A stretch of DNA of 64,000 nt, from NCBI RefSeq assembly GCF_039634365.2, contig NZ_CP155079.2:4960001-5024000 (forward strand). Reading direction: 5' to 3'. A model generated the notes under the pieces. That model was given only the letters and a program-made list of their open reading frames with translations, had not been told where the DNA came from and did no database searches. The DNA comes from Mucilaginibacter sp. PAMB04168. GTDB taxonomy: Bacteria; Bacteroidota; Bacteroidia; Sphingobacteriales; Sphingobacteriaceae. Position 1 is the first letter of the stretch; every line of letters begins with the position of its first letter. The position numbers were made by a program, and so were the translations under genes. Of this stretch, positions 1 through 9,445 are shown piece after piece.

Positions 1-2636
1 AAATAGTTCCATAGCGAACCGCCTGTTGGAACAATGTGCTGATAAGTTACAGCACGACCGGCTGCGTTGTAAAATATTCTTCGGCCTGTTTGCGGATCCA
101 CACCACCTGTACGCACTACCTTTAAATATCCTAATGATTTACCAACTGTGGTATAGTTTACATTCTCACCGGTAGTTGTAGTACCTGTTGCTGTAACTAT
201 TTCCGTTAAACCATTTGCCAGTGAAGTAACCAGGTTTTTATTTAAAGTAATGTTGAAGTTGCTGGTCCAGTTAAACTCTTTGGTTTGAATAGGTACACCG
301 CCTAATGTCAACTCAATACCTTTGTTGTACATGGTGCCAACATTTTGTAAGATACTATTTGGAAACCCTGCAGAAGGCGGTTGAGGTACGCGAAGAATTA
401 AATTATCAATATCATTCTTGTAGTATGTGATTTCACCGGTTAAGCGGTCACCAAACATACCGAAGTTGATACCAACGTCTGTTTTCTTACTGGTTTCCCA
501 CTGCAATACGTTATTACCTGCAGCAGAAAACGATAAAGACGGAATGCCGGCGTAAGTACCAGAACCAAATGTTGACAAGTAATCATAACTACCTAAACCG
601 GCTATATTGCCCACCTTACCATAGCTACCTTTAACCTGGAACGAGCTGAACACTTTATCTAAACCGGCACCTGTCCAGAAGGATTCACGAGCTATTTCCC
701 ACTTGGCACCCACACCATAAAACGTACCCTTTTTAACACCTAAACCCGAGTAATTATCCTCGCGTATGTTACCGCTTATAAAATATTTCTGATCGAAGTT
801 ATAGTTTAAGCGACCAAAGAATGATGCCAGATAGTTGGAAGAAATAATTTGACTGGTAGACAAGTTGGTTGCATAACCACCTGCCTGTACCACATTAAAA
901 TCTAAATCAGCCAAACCCTGGCGGTTAATGCCGTATCCCCTGGTTGAAGTAAACTGTTGTTCCTGTCCTGCTAGTAAACTCACACTATGTTTAGTAGCAA
1001 AAGTGTAGTCGAACTGTGCAGTGTTTGTCCAGGTTTGGCGGGCATATTTTCTGAAAGCACCGGTAGCTGAACCCACGGTCGATACCGCATCACCGTGTAT
1101 AGGGTTACCAAAAAGATCATTATCGCTATCGATGTAATCAATACTGTACAACGACCGAAGATTAACCCAGCTCACCGGCTTCAATTGTGCATAAACGTTA
1201 CCTTGTGCATGGTTAATTTCGTTGTTTGAACGGTTTAAATCGAACAAAGGCACAGGGTTGTAGAAACCAGCCTGGTTACCTGCCAGGTAGTTGGCGCCCG
1301 GGCCTATATATTGCGTGCCAATGTTGTAAGAGCCATCAGCGTTGTAGGGTGAAACATTGGGCGCTGTTACCATGGCTGTACGGCCTAAGCCGGCTGTGCC
1401 GTAGGCTTCTTCATTTAACGAACCTGAAGAAACCGCAGCCAGGTTCTTTTCGTTTGAATAGGTGAACTTACCACCGGCAGTAAGCACTTTATTTATCTTG
1501 CTATCCAGGCTAAAAATGGTATTAATACGCTTGTAATCGTTTTTGTTGTATATACCTTTTTGATTGGTATAGCCAAATGAAGCATAATAACTGGTATTAT
1601 CATTAGCGCCCGAAATGTTTACGTTATGATTTTGTGATACACCCTGACGGTAAACAACTTTTTGCCAATCGGTATCTACTACGTTTCCGTTGGCATCGTA
1701 TTGCAACCTGAACTCCTGAGGGTAAAACTGCGTTGGGTTAGTACCAGGTATAGCTACCGCAGATGCTGCTACAGAACCCGGACGTATAGCTCTTGCGTTG
1801 GCAATAGCCGTGTTTTTATAATTCGTATACTCAACGGCGTTCATCATATCGGGTAAACGATACGGGTTAGTAAAGCCCACCCAGCCATTGTAGTTAACTA
1901 TTGGTTTGCCTACTTTACCTTTTTTAGTGGTTACAAACACCACACCGTTGGCTGCCCGGCTACCATATAACGCTGTAGCGGCAGCATCTTTGGCAACCTC
2001 AATACTTTCAATATCATTTGGATTGATGTTTGACAAGGCATTACCAGCTGATGAGGTTAAGCTAACATCGCCCGTAAAAACTACTTGCCCGTCAATAACA
2101 AAGATTGGCTGCGAGCTTAACGAAATTGAGTTTGTACCGCGGATACGGAAGACCGGAGGTGAGTTCAGCACGCCTGTAGGTATGGTAATTTGTACACCTG
2201 TTGCTCTACCGGCCAGGGCCTGGTCAAAACTTTGTACCGGCAATTGTGAAATGGAAGCGCCCTTTACACTGGCAACGCTACCTACGGCAGCTCTCCTGGT
2301 TTGGGTACCGTAGCCGGTTACCACAACTTCATTCAGCGCGCTGGCCGAACCAACCAAGGCTACATTTTGCCTGTCGTTGCTTGGTGTGATGGTTTGGCTT
2401 TCGAAACCAATGAATGTAAACACCAAGGCTTGCCCACTGGCAACTTTAATGTTGTACGTACCATCCGGACCGGTTTGCGTTCCTGTTTTGGAGCCTTTCA
2501 CCATTACACTCACGCCGGGTAAGGCGAGGCCATCGGCTTTACTGGTAACTGTACCAATTACAGTTCGGGTTTGTGCATAGGCATGACCACCTATAAGCAG
2601 CAAAACCCACAAAAATCTTTGTAAAGTTTTTTTCAT
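1..2636 (-). CDS. SusC/RagA-family TonB-linked outer membrane protein (partial, C-terminus beyond window)
   Basis: The reverse-strand reading frame opens with an ATG at 2634-2636 and stays open to the window edge, about 878 codons, so the C-terminal end of the barrel is missing. The N-terminus is a signal peptide ending in AYAQ. A carboxypeptidase-regulatory-like domain follows (about residues 25-100), then the SusC linker (VVVTGYGTQ), a TonB plug (VRIRGTNSIS-type, IDGQ, NPNDIESIEVAKDAAATALYG) and a long beta-barrel. SusC proteins import oligosaccharides or peptides across the outer membrane together with a SusD lipoprotein. The partner would lie left of the window and is not visible. The substrate cannot be told from the sequence. 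It diverges from the LytS/LytTR pair, which could control it, but that is inference. Confidence 0.93.
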   Translation of the reverse strand, partial: MKKTLQRFLWVLLLIGGHAYAQTRTVIGTVTSKADGLALPGVSVMVKGSKTGTQTGPDGTYNIKVASGQALVFTFIGFESQTITPSNDRQNVALVGSASALNEVVVTGYGTQTRRAAVGSVASVKGASISQLPVQSFDQALAGRATGVQITIPTGVLNSPPVFRIRGTNSISLSSQPIFVIDGQVVFTGDVSLTSSAGNALSNINPNDIESIEVAKDAAATALYGSRAANGVVFVTTKKGKVGKPIVNYNGWVGFTNPYRLPDMMNAVEYTNYKNTAIANARAIRPGSVAASAVAIPGTNPTQFYPQEFRLQYDANGNVVDTDWQKVVYRQGVSQNHNVNISGANDNTSYYASFGYTNQKGIYNKNDYKRINTIFSLDSKINKVLTAGGKFTYSNEKNLAAVSSGSLNEEAYGTAGLGRTAMVTAPNVSPYNADGSYNIGTQYIGPGANYLAGNQAGFYNPVPLFDLNRSNNEINHAQGNVYAQLKPVSWVNLRSLYSIDYIDSDNDLFGNPIHGDAVSTVGSATGAFRKYARQTWTNTAQFDYTFATKHSVSLLAGQEQQFTSTRGYGINRQGLADLDFNVVQAGGYATNLSTSQIISSNYLASFFGRLNYNFDQKYFISGNIREDNYSGLGVKKGTFYGVGAKWEIARESFWTGAGLDKVFSSFQVKGSYGKVGNIAGLGSYDYLSTFGSGTYAGIPSLSFSAAGNNVLQWETSKKTDVGINFGMFGDRLTGEITYYKNDIDNLILRVPQPPSAGFPNSILQNVGTMYNKGIELTLGGVPIQTKEFNWTSNFNITLNKNLVTSLANGLTEIVTATGTTTTGENVNYTTVGKSLGYLKVVRTGGVDPQTGRRIFYNAAGRAVTYQHIVPTGGSLWNY

Positions 2637-2945
2637 CAGTTAATAGTTTAGTTAATCGGGAACAATGTAGAACTATTCACACAAAAACCCAATTAAAATT
2701 CACTATTTTTTATCCTTTTGTAAAAAACACTCAAATATTTTGCAATAACTGTTATTATTTTACCCAATTTATAACAAAACGCACAAAATAAAATCAAAAT
2801 ACAGTATAAACAGACACAGATTTCCATTTTTAGAGGATTTCTTAAAAATTTTGCCCTTTTTCATCCTAACCGTTCATCCAACTATCTTAACCATCCATCC
2901 AACTTTAGTTACAATTTTAAATTGTTTTTGGCAGATTTGCCTTAT
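2637..2945. other. AT-rich intergenic region between the SusC-like gene and the LytS kinase
   Basis: This divergent gap of about 309 bases holds no credible gene. It contains a 13-base palindrome (AATAAC-T-GTTATT, 2744-2756) and a 21-bp-period direct repeat listed separately. Promoters for both flanking genes must lie here, but no clean TTTG-N19-TAnnTTTG pair was found. Confidence 0.6.
2868..2904 (+). promoter_or_regulatory. Direct repeat with 21-bp period, candidate LytTR operator
   Basis: Two 16-base copies, AACCGTTCATCCAACT (2868-2883) and AACCATCCATCCAACT (2889-2904), differ at two positions and start exactly 21 bases apart. LytTR-domain regulators (AgrA, ComE, YpdB) are known to bind direct repeats two helical turns apart. 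The site lies about 40 bases upstream of the kinase start and just ahead of the response-regulator operon, so autoregulation is the simplest reading. The binding itself is inference. Confidence 0.5.
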
Positions 2946-4010
2946 ATGAAAGGTGATTACAGTTATTATAGCGGCTCCTTCTTAAAGCTTAACCGCAACA
3001 ATGCTGCTATAGGAGTTATTGTAGGGCTGTGTTTATGTGCAGTGCAATCCGTGTTTAGGGAAAGAATAATGGCCACCAAGGATATACTGATGACCATTAT
3101 GTTTAGCATTGTTATTACCCTAAGCATAACCAACAGTGTTTACTTGTACCAATGCTTCCTTAAACCTAAAAAAAAGGTTAATCTGTGGCAATTCATTCTG
3201 GTATACTATGTATGCAATCTGTTGGGTATGCTTATCGGTGTGGAGCTTTCTTATTTCTTCGTATCGCTCATTTTTCACCTGAAGTACGTTCCGCTTGCTC
3301 ATTTTAACGATTACAAGTTCACCTTCATCGTTGTGCTCATTGTAGGCACCATTATTTATTTTTATATGGCCCAAAAAGCCACTATGAATGCACAGATTAA
3401 AGAAAAGGAGTTGGATCTGGCGCGCCTGAAGCAATTAAAAACACAAGCTGAACTGCAAACACTGCAATCTAAAATCAATCCGCATTTTTTATACAACTCA
3501 CTTAACTCAATAGCCAGCCTTATACATGAGGATGCCGATAAAGCCGAGGACATGACACTTAAACTATCTAAGCTTTTTAGGTACAGCATTAATTCGCAGC
3601 AGGAAAACATGGCTTTAGTGAAAGATGAAATGGAAATTGTAAATACCTACCTGGATATTGAAAAGGTACGCTTTGGCGATCGCATTAGCTTTACTTCGAG
3701 CATTGATAACAATTTACTTGATAAACGTATACCTCGCTTTCTGGTCCAGCCACTGGTGGAGAATGCCCTTAAACACGGACTTAACCATACTGCCAAAAAC
3801 GGCATACTCGAGGTAAACCTCAAACAGCAAAACCACAAACTGATTATAGAAGTGGTAGACAACGGCCCGCCCTTTCCAGACGAACTGAACATGGGCTATG
3901 GCATGCAAAGTACTTATGACAAGCTCAACCTACTCTATGGTGAAGGTTACGAAATGCAGCTCATCAACACCCCGCGGAAGCACATTTTTTTAAGCTTGCC
4001 TATTATTTAA
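2946..4010 (+). CDS. LytS/YehU-family sensor histidine kinase
   Basis: The protein is a membrane-bound sensor kinase of the His_kinase (PF06580) type. Hydrophobic segments fill the first half (about residues 20-35, 50-70, 82-105 and 125-145). They are followed by a short coiled coil and the phosphoacceptor motif INPHFLYNSLN, with His at about residue 180, and then an HATPase with LVENALKHG and VVDNGPPFP. The ATG at 2946 was chosen; a TTG at 2922 is in frame, and an ATG at 3069 with AGGGAAAG upstream is also possible and would drop one hydrophobic segment. The response-regulator gene follows after 25 bases, so the two form one operon. The signal sensed is unknown. Confidence 0.88.
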   Translation: MKGDYSYYSGSFLKLNRNNAAIGVIVGLCLCAVQSVFRERIMATKDILMTIMFSIVITLSITNSVYLYQCFLKPKKKVNLWQFILVYYVCNLLGMLIGVELSYFFVSLIFHLKYVPLAHFNDYKFTFIVVLIVGTIIYFYMAQKATMNAQIKEKELDLARLKQLKTQAELQTLQSKINPHFLYNSLNSIASLIHEDADKAEDMTLKLSKLFRYSINSQQENMALVKDEMEIVNTYLDIEKVRFGDRISFTSSIDNNLLDKRIPRFLVQPLVENALKHGLNHTAKNGILEVNLKQQNHKLIIEVVDNGPPFPDELNMGYGMQSTYDKLNLLYGEGYEMQLINTPRKHIFLSLPII

Positions 4011-4035
4011 TTAACCGTCCTTTTTTAACTTGTAT

Positions 4036-4788
4036 ATGAAAACCTGGAAAACCTTAATTATAGATGATGAACAACTGGCACGCCAGCGCCTGAAACGACT
4101 GCTTAAACCTTTTGAAGAGTTTGAAATTATTGGCGAGGCCGTAAACGGTGCTGACGGCCTGGAGCAAGTTGACGAGTTAAAGCCTGAACTGATATTTTTA
4201 GATGTTGAAATGCCATTGCTTAATGGCTTTGAAATGCTGAGCCGCTTGCAGCACCAACCCAAAGTTATTTTTACTACCGCTTACGATCAGTATGCCATTA
4301 AGGCATTTGAGGAAGACTCGATAGATTACCTGCTGAAACCTATTGAAACCGAACGCCTGGAAAAAACGGTTAAAAAGCTAAGGCAAACTATGCAGCAGCC
4401 CGCCCCCGCCCTGCCGTTAGAAGCCTTAATGCAGCAGCTTTTTGTTAAAAAAGACATTAAAACACTCACCGTAAAAATAGGTGATAAGATACTGCTTATT
4501 AAGCTGGATGACATTATTTATATAGAGGCCGAAGACAAATACGTTTTTTTGCATACCAGTGATGGCAAAAAGCACCTTACCGATTTTACCATTACCGGGT
4601 TGGAAGAAAAACTACCCGAACGCTTTGTACGCATTCACCGTAGTTCTATTATTAACACCGATCATATTAAGGAGATACGCAAGGGGTTTAACGGCGCAAT
4701 GGTTTTTGTAATGAACAACGCCACAGGCAGCAAACTTACCTCCAGCCGCTCAAACGGGGAAATGTTGCGCGACAGGTTTGATATTTAA
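4036..4788 (+). CDS. LytTR-family response regulator (LytR/AlgR type)
   Basis: The protein has 250 residues. An N-terminal receiver domain carries the phosphoacceptor Asp56 in LDVEMPLLNG, and the acidic pair IDDEQ lies near residues 11-15. The C-terminal LytTR DNA-binding domain (about residues 145-250) has the typical IIYIEAEDKYVFLHT strand and FVRIHRSSIIN motif. It is the cognate regulator of the kinase immediately upstream. The ATG at 4036 replaces an in-frame TTG six bases earlier. LytTR proteins bind direct repeats about 21 bp apart, and such a repeat lies upstream of the operon at 2868-2904. Confidence 0.93.
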   Translation: MKTWKTLIIDDEQLARQRLKRLLKPFEEFEIIGEAVNGADGLEQVDELKPELIFLDVEMPLLNGFEMLSRLQHQPKVIFTTAYDQYAIKAFEEDSIDYLLKPIETERLEKTVKKLRQTMQQPAPALPLEALMQQLFVKKDIKTLTVKIGDKILLIKLDDIIYIEAEDKYVFLHTSDGKKHLTDFTITGLEEKLPERFVRIHRSSIINTDHIKEIRKGFNGAMVFVMNNATGSKLTSSRSNGEMLRDRFDI

Positions 4789-4869
4789 ATCAATTTTAGA
4801 ACATATAGTCAAGAGTTGATATCCAAAAACACGCCGTTGATTGTGCATTTTAGCTTTAGGTGCTCAAGG

Positions 4870-5439
4870 CTAATACACCTCAGCTATAAAAATACTGGGC
4901 GCATCAAACGTCAAGCTAATAAAGCCGTCCGCCTGGGTTTGGTAGGCTTGTGCTGATAATTGCTGAAGGCCTTCCGTATTTACAGGCGTATCAACCGTTA
5001 ATAGGGTAACCGTTTCGCCTGCAGGTTTCCATTTGCGAAAACCAGAAGTTATGGCATAAATTTTTTGGTGCTTATAGAAGATGACCACGTTAATTTGGGC
5101 AACATAGCTTTCATAGACGCGAAGATCTAACTCGTCGGCTACAATGTTAACAGCAGGATAGCCTTTTGTTACCAGGAAATGGAAAGCGGCCTGCAACCAG
5201 GACTGGCCGTTGGTATGGATATATTGTACATCTGATTGCAAGTCGCCGCTTACCCCATCACTAACAATATAATCTATTTTAATGCCATACACAGCCAGCT
5301 GTTCGGCTACGGGCAGTGTGGCTATCACGGTGGGGCTCCACTCTAACAACTGGCCCAGTTCCTCATCGGTAAAGGTGCTTAAGCCTGCTATCAATAGAGC
5401 AGGCTCCTGCTTTTCGCGTACGATATGGTGTGATGACAT
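4870..5439 (-). CDS. Thiamine pyrophosphokinase-like protein
   Basis: The product is a soluble protein of 189 residues. It resembles the short, divergent thiamine diphosphokinase-like proteins of Bacteroidota. An Asp-rich IDYIVSDGVSGD segment (about residues 55-66) sits where the catalytic GDFDS-type loop of the family would be. The C-terminal part has a GETVTLLTVD strand and a TEGLQQ turn, like the thiamine-binding subdomain. The canonical catalytic motif is not perfect, so the enzyme activity is uncertain. It is transcribed alone, convergent with the LytTR gene and divergent from the glycosyltransferase-like gene. Confidence 0.5.
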   Translation of the reverse strand: MSSHHIVREKQEPALLIAGLSTFTDEELGQLLEWSPTVIATLPVAEQLAVYGIKIDYIVSDGVSGDLQSDVQYIHTNGQSWLQAAFHFLVTKGYPAVNIVADELDLRVYESYVAQINVVIFYKHQKIYAITSGFRKWKPAGETVTLLTVDTPVNTEGLQQLSAQAYQTQADGFISLTFDAPSIFIAEVY

Positions 5440-5555
5440 ATTTTGTTTTTGACTAAACGCCTTTACCAGGCAAATACTATGTTTGTAAACACAAACCGGC
5501 TTAGCTGGTATATGTGTTTACAAACAACTTTAACTCCGCCAGCGCCAAAGGTACA

Positions 5556-6404
5556 ATGAATAATAACCATACCCAACATAACGTAGCGCTACTGGTGCAC
5601 ACCTGTGACCGTTACCGTTTTCTGTATGATGGGTTTAGTTATTTTTTTAACCAAAACTGGGATTTCGACACGCAGTGTAACTACTATTTTGCTACAGAGG
5701 AAGTGAGCGTAAGTTTGCCCCACTTTGCCAACATCAAATCGGGCCGGGGCGAGTGGGCCGACAGGCTGCGCCACCTGCTGCAAAATGTAATCACCGAAAA
5801 GTATGTCATCTACTTTCAGGAAGATATGTGGTTGAACCGGCCAGTAAGCAGCAGCTTTTTTAATGAGCTATTTGCATTAATGGCCCATAACCAATGGCAA
5901 CAAGTAAAGTTAGATAGCGCCGATATTTACAAAACGCATCCTACACCTTATTATATAGAAGGCTTTAATATAGGCTTGCTCGACAATAAAACATCCGGCT
6001 ATTTGATGTCGCACCAGGTTACAGTTTGGGAAAAGGAATTCCTGATTCAGCAATTGCACAAGGGTGAGCATCCCTGGCGCAACGAGCGCAAAGGCACCAA
6101 GCGCCTCAAAAAGCTCGATCCGCAGATATACCATATCGATTACTTTGCACAGAACGGCCAGCAGGCTATTAATCAAAACCAGGTGCAAATAATGAGGAGC
6201 GAGTACCATACTGTATCGGGCAATAGCATGTTACAGGATAACGTACTTCCTTATATAAAACCGCTACAGCAAGCTGGAGTTGAACAGCAGGCCTATGCCG
6301 CTCAATTACTGCATCACTATCAAAACCAACTAACGCACGACGGCCAACCCAAACCCCGTAAGGAAGATATTTTCAAGAAGATTAAAAACTTCTTTAAGCG
6401 TTAG
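5556..6404 (+). CDS. Putative glycosyltransferase-like cytosolic protein
   Basis: The protein has 282 residues, no signal peptide and no membrane segment. The N-terminus (VALLVHTCDRYRFLYDGF) looks like the first strand of a GT-A nucleotide-sugar fold. An acidic YVIYFQEDMW motif near residue 90 could serve as the DxD-like metal site. The C-terminus is very basic. The ATG at 5556, with AAAGG just upstream, was preferred to an in-frame GTG at 5514. No family could be named firmly; a sugar- or nucleotide-transfer role is inference from the two motifs. Confidence 0.5.
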   Translation: MNNNHTQHNVALLVHTCDRYRFLYDGFSYFFNQNWDFDTQCNYYFATEEVSVSLPHFANIKSGRGEWADRLRHLLQNVITEKYVIYFQEDMWLNRPVSSSFFNELFALMAHNQWQQVKLDSADIYKTHPTPYYIEGFNIGLLDNKTSGYLMSHQVTVWEKEFLIQQLHKGEHPWRNERKGTKRLKKLDPQIYHIDYFAQNGQQAINQNQVQIMRSEYHTVSGNSMLQDNVLPYIKPLQQAGVEQQAYAAQLLHHYQNQLTHDGQPKPRKEDIFKKIKNFFKR

Positions 6405-6445
6405 GTAAACGCTACGGCCTCAAAAAAAAGCTCGTTCAAAAAGTA

Positions 6446-6479
6446 AGAAGGGAATAACTCAACTAACCTATTCCCTTCT
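6446..6479. terminator. Bidirectional intrinsic terminator
   Basis: A perfect 11-bp stem (AGAAGGGAATA, 6446-6456, with 6469-6479) encloses a 12-base loop. It lies between the convergent glycosyltransferase-like and alkaline phosphatase genes and can serve both. Confidence 0.75.
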
Positions 6480-6484
6480 ATAAA

Positions 6485-8140
6485 TTATTTCAATACTTCC
6501 GGTATCACCTTACCAATACAACCGCTCGGCATTTGAATATGTAGTAAAGCAGCCAGCGTGGCCGATATATCTGTCATATGCGTATCTCTATTGAGAGCAC
6601 CATGTTTTACACCCCAGCCCATAAATACCAGCGGTATATGCGTATCATAAGGTGAACTAACCCCATGTGAGGTGCCCGTTTTGTTGCGGCCCGCATACCA
6701 GCCCGGTTTCAGTATAAGTTGTATGGCACCGCTACGTTCGGCATTATAGCCGTTAACCATGCGCTCCTTCAGCTCTGCCGGTATGCCGGCTTGGGCTATG
6801 TTCTGCATATCTGCCGCATACAATACTCCTTCCTGCTTACGTAACCAGTTAATGCAGTCTTGCTTTATTTTATCAAAATCAGCTTTGCTGTTAGTAATAG
6901 CTATGTTGTTAAAATTAACCTGATAGTTATCAACCCCCAATACCGCACGTTTAACTTTGTACTGTTCTTCTATCATACGGTTTAACTCGCGTACAGCCAC
7001 ACTACCATCAAATAAGCCGGTTGGGATATTATGATCTTTCAGGAAAGTGCTGTTATGCGCTGCGCCATGATCGGCCGAGAGGAATACCGTATAATTACCT
7101 TTGCCTACTTTGGCATCCAGGTAAGTAAAAAATGCAGCCAGGTCGCGGTCTAAACGCAGGTACACATCTTCGGCCTCAATAGAATTTGGCCCAAACTGGT
7201 GGCCTACATAATCGGTTGATGATAAGCTCACCGCTAAAAAGTCGGTTTGCGCACCGCGGCCCAATTGCTCGGCATCTAACGCGGCCCGGGCAAAATCTAG
7301 CGTTAGGGTGTTACCAAACGGCGTGCTGCGGATGGCACCGTAATCGGCTCCCTTAATGGCAGGCAAATTATGCGGAAAAGTAGGCGTTGTTTCGCTTCTG
7401 TACGGCGTTTCATACGGCACATTATCGGCAGTGCTTTGCTTGTAGGTGTCTATGGGGTAAAGTGTTGTCCAGGGCTTGGTTAGGTATGTACCAACTAGTT
7501 TTTGCTCATTAAACTTTTGCACCCATGCCGGTAAGTTTTTAAAGTAATAAGTGCTGGTTATAAAGTTACCGCTAACATCATCAAACCAGTAAGCGCCATC
7601 AGGCGTATGGCCGGCAGGCAATATGCTGCCACGATCTTTCAGCGCAATGCCAATAACCTTTGAACGGAAGTTGGTTGCCAGCTTCAGCTCATCAGTAATA
7701 GTGCTGGCCTGCAGGTTACGGGGCGACATGATGCCGGCCGGAGAGGTTGTACCCACACTTTGCACGGTAGTATCCTCGGCGCAATACATGTTGCGGCCGG
7801 TGGCCTGTATATAAAAGTTATTTGCTGCTATGCCATGTATGGCCGGTACGGAACCTGTATAAATACAGCTATGACCCGGACCAGTTTCGGTTGGCAGATA
7901 ATCGATATGTGTATTTTCGCAGGTAAAGCCTTCGCCCAGCATGCGCTTAAAGCCACCGGCCTGGTAACGATCGGCAAAGCGGTACAGGTAATCCCAGCGC
8001 ATTTGATCTACCACAATCCCTACAACTAATTTGGGGCGGGCTACGCCAGCAGTTGCAGCGGCAGAGGTTTTAGCTTTTTGTGCAGTGCTTATTAAAGGAG
8101 CTATGGCCAGAGCGGCCAACAGCAAACGTTTTATTATCAT
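6485..8140 (-). CDS. pafA: PafA-type alkaline phosphatase (phosphate-monoester hydrolase)
   Basis: A secreted protein of 551 residues with a signal peptide (cleavage near LISTAQ). The active-site residues known for Elizabethkingia PafA can be located: metal-binding Asp45, nucleophile Thr86 in PTETGPGHS, Asn107, and Lys168/Arg170 in ALKDRG. Asp and His appear in SSTDYVGH, Asp-His in SADHG, and a late His in GTSHGVSSPYD. PafA hydrolyses phosphate monoesters in the periplasm regardless of phosphate supply and releases phosphate from organic sources. The Lys/Arg pair separates PafA-like enzymes from the Ser-nucleophile PhoA group and from nucleotide pyrophosphatases. It stands alone between a terminator and the iron-uptake operon. 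Confidence 0.85.
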   Translation of the reverse strand: MIIKRLLLAALAIAPLISTAQKAKTSAAATAGVARPKLVVGIVVDQMRWDYLYRFADRYQAGGFKRMLGEGFTCENTHIDYLPTETGPGHSCIYTGSVPAIHGIAANNFYIQATGRNMYCAEDTTVQSVGTTSPAGIMSPRNLQASTITDELKLATNFRSKVIGIALKDRGSILPAGHTPDGAYWFDDVSGNFITSTYYFKNLPAWVQKFNEQKLVGTYLTKPWTTLYPIDTYKQSTADNVPYETPYRSETTPTFPHNLPAIKGADYGAIRSTPFGNTLTLDFARAALDAEQLGRGAQTDFLAVSLSSTDYVGHQFGPNSIEAEDVYLRLDRDLAAFFTYLDAKVGKGNYTVFLSADHGAAHNSTFLKDHNIPTGLFDGSVAVRELNRMIEEQYKVKRAVLGVDNYQVNFNNIAITNSKADFDKIKQDCINWLRKQEGVLYAADMQNIAQAGIPAELKERMVNGYNAERSGAIQLILKPGWYAGRNKTGTSHGVSSPYDTHIPLVFMGWGVKHGALNRDTHMTDISATLAALLHIQMPSGCIGKVIPEVLK

Positions 8141-8232
8141 TATAGCCTGTATTTGTAAGGTTCAAATATCAACAATGAAAATAAAACACTATGTGATTTT
8201 TTTGTTATGATTTTAAGAACATTAATATCAGT

Positions 8233-9423
8233 TTATGCCCCGCCAACTGCCTTTTTACCAGTAACCACTTGCAAATGCCGCTGTGATTTGTGATGTGTTA
8301 CCTGGCGCAGGCGTTTAGCCTTTGGCTTTTTGCGTTTGCCCAAATAGATTATTAACCCGGTAATGGGCAGGCTGGCACAAATCAAACTAGCTATAAAAGC
8401 AATTATCTTGCCCGGCAAGCCAGCTATCTGACCTACGTGTATGTCGTAGTTCATATTGTTCAGTTTCATGCCGGTGCTTTTTTTAGCATGGGGCATGTAA
8501 TTGAGCAGTTTGCCAGTGTACTTATCAAAGGTATAATAATCATTAAAAGCATATTTGAGCGGTTGTGCATACGCGGTGGCATGCAGTGCCCCATCTGCCC
8601 CCGCACCTTCATACAGCATATACATCAAGGCATTGGGTGATTGTTTGCGTATGTAAGCATAGGCTTTGTCTATAATAGGTTCTGGTGCAACGTTTCCTTT
8701 GTTAAGCGAGTCTGATTTAAATTCTTTTAACTCGGCAGCATAACTTTTACCCAAATTACCGGCTTTGTATATGCCTTTCTCCATCCACTCAAAACTCATG
8801 GACAGGCCCGTTATGGCTAATATGAGCGCTATAGCGGTAGAATAAAAGCCCAGCACATTATGAAGGTCATAATTAACACGCCGCCAGCGACCATTCCATT
8901 TTACGGTAAAGCTGCGTTTGCGGTCTGATTTGCGCTTAGGCCACCACAGCACAATGCCGGTAATCATTAGCATTACAAAAATAAGCACCGCCACACCTAC
9001 CACCACTTTGCCAATTTTAGGAGGGAGGAGCAGATACAGATGTATAAATTCTACTATAATGAAAAAGTTGGTGCGTGGATTTTCGTCAGACAAATACTTA
9101 CCTGTGTAAGGATTGAAGTACATGAAGTGCTGCGCCTTCTTTTCATCCGTTAAGCGAACCTGTGCCGACCGATCTGCGCCCATGTAGGCCACCATACCCG
9201 CCTTACCTTTAGGGAACTGCTTTAAAGCGGCCTGCTGCAGGTCAGTAGGCTTAAGGTAGGGCGCGTTACTTACCGCTACTTTTCGGTAATCATATATAGC
9301 ATCCTGTATCTCGTCCTGAAAACAGAATAAACAACCGGTAATGCTCACTATAAACACCACAAGCCCGGATACAAATCCGAGCCAGCGGTGAACAAATAGC
9401 ACAGCTTTTTTAAAAGCAGTCAT
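8233..9423 (-). CDS. PepSY-associated membrane protein (putative siderophore-iron reductase)
   Basis: The protein has 396 residues and four clear membrane helices (about residues 10-33, 135-160, 185-210 and 335-360). A large periplasmic part precedes helix two and another lies between helices three and four. The N-terminal FVHRWLGF and the central DLHNVLG carry the conserved His residues of the PepSY_TM family, whose members occur with siderophore receptors and are thought to reduce ferric siderophores. It is the last gene of an operon, 22 bases after a TonB-dependent receptor, which supports a role in iron release or transport. The basic C-terminal tail is cytoplasmic. Confidence 0.85.
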   Translation of the reverse strand: MTAFKKAVLFVHRWLGFVSGLVVFIVSITGCLFCFQDEIQDAIYDYRKVAVSNAPYLKPTDLQQAALKQFPKGKAGMVAYMGADRSAQVRLTDEKKAQHFMYFNPYTGKYLSDENPRTNFFIIVEFIHLYLLLPPKIGKVVVGVAVLIFVMLMITGIVLWWPKRKSDRKRSFTVKWNGRWRRVNYDLHNVLGFYSTAIALILAITGLSMSFEWMEKGIYKAGNLGKSYAAELKEFKSDSLNKGNVAPEPIIDKAYAYIRKQSPNALMYMLYEGAGADGALHATAYAQPLKYAFNDYYTFDKYTGKLLNYMPHAKKSTGMKLNNMNYDIHVGQIAGLPGKIIAFIASLICASLPITGLIIYLGKRKKPKAKRLRQVTHHKSQRHLQVVTGKKAVGGA

Positions 9424-9445
9424 ATGTTAAGCGTTTAAGGTGCTA

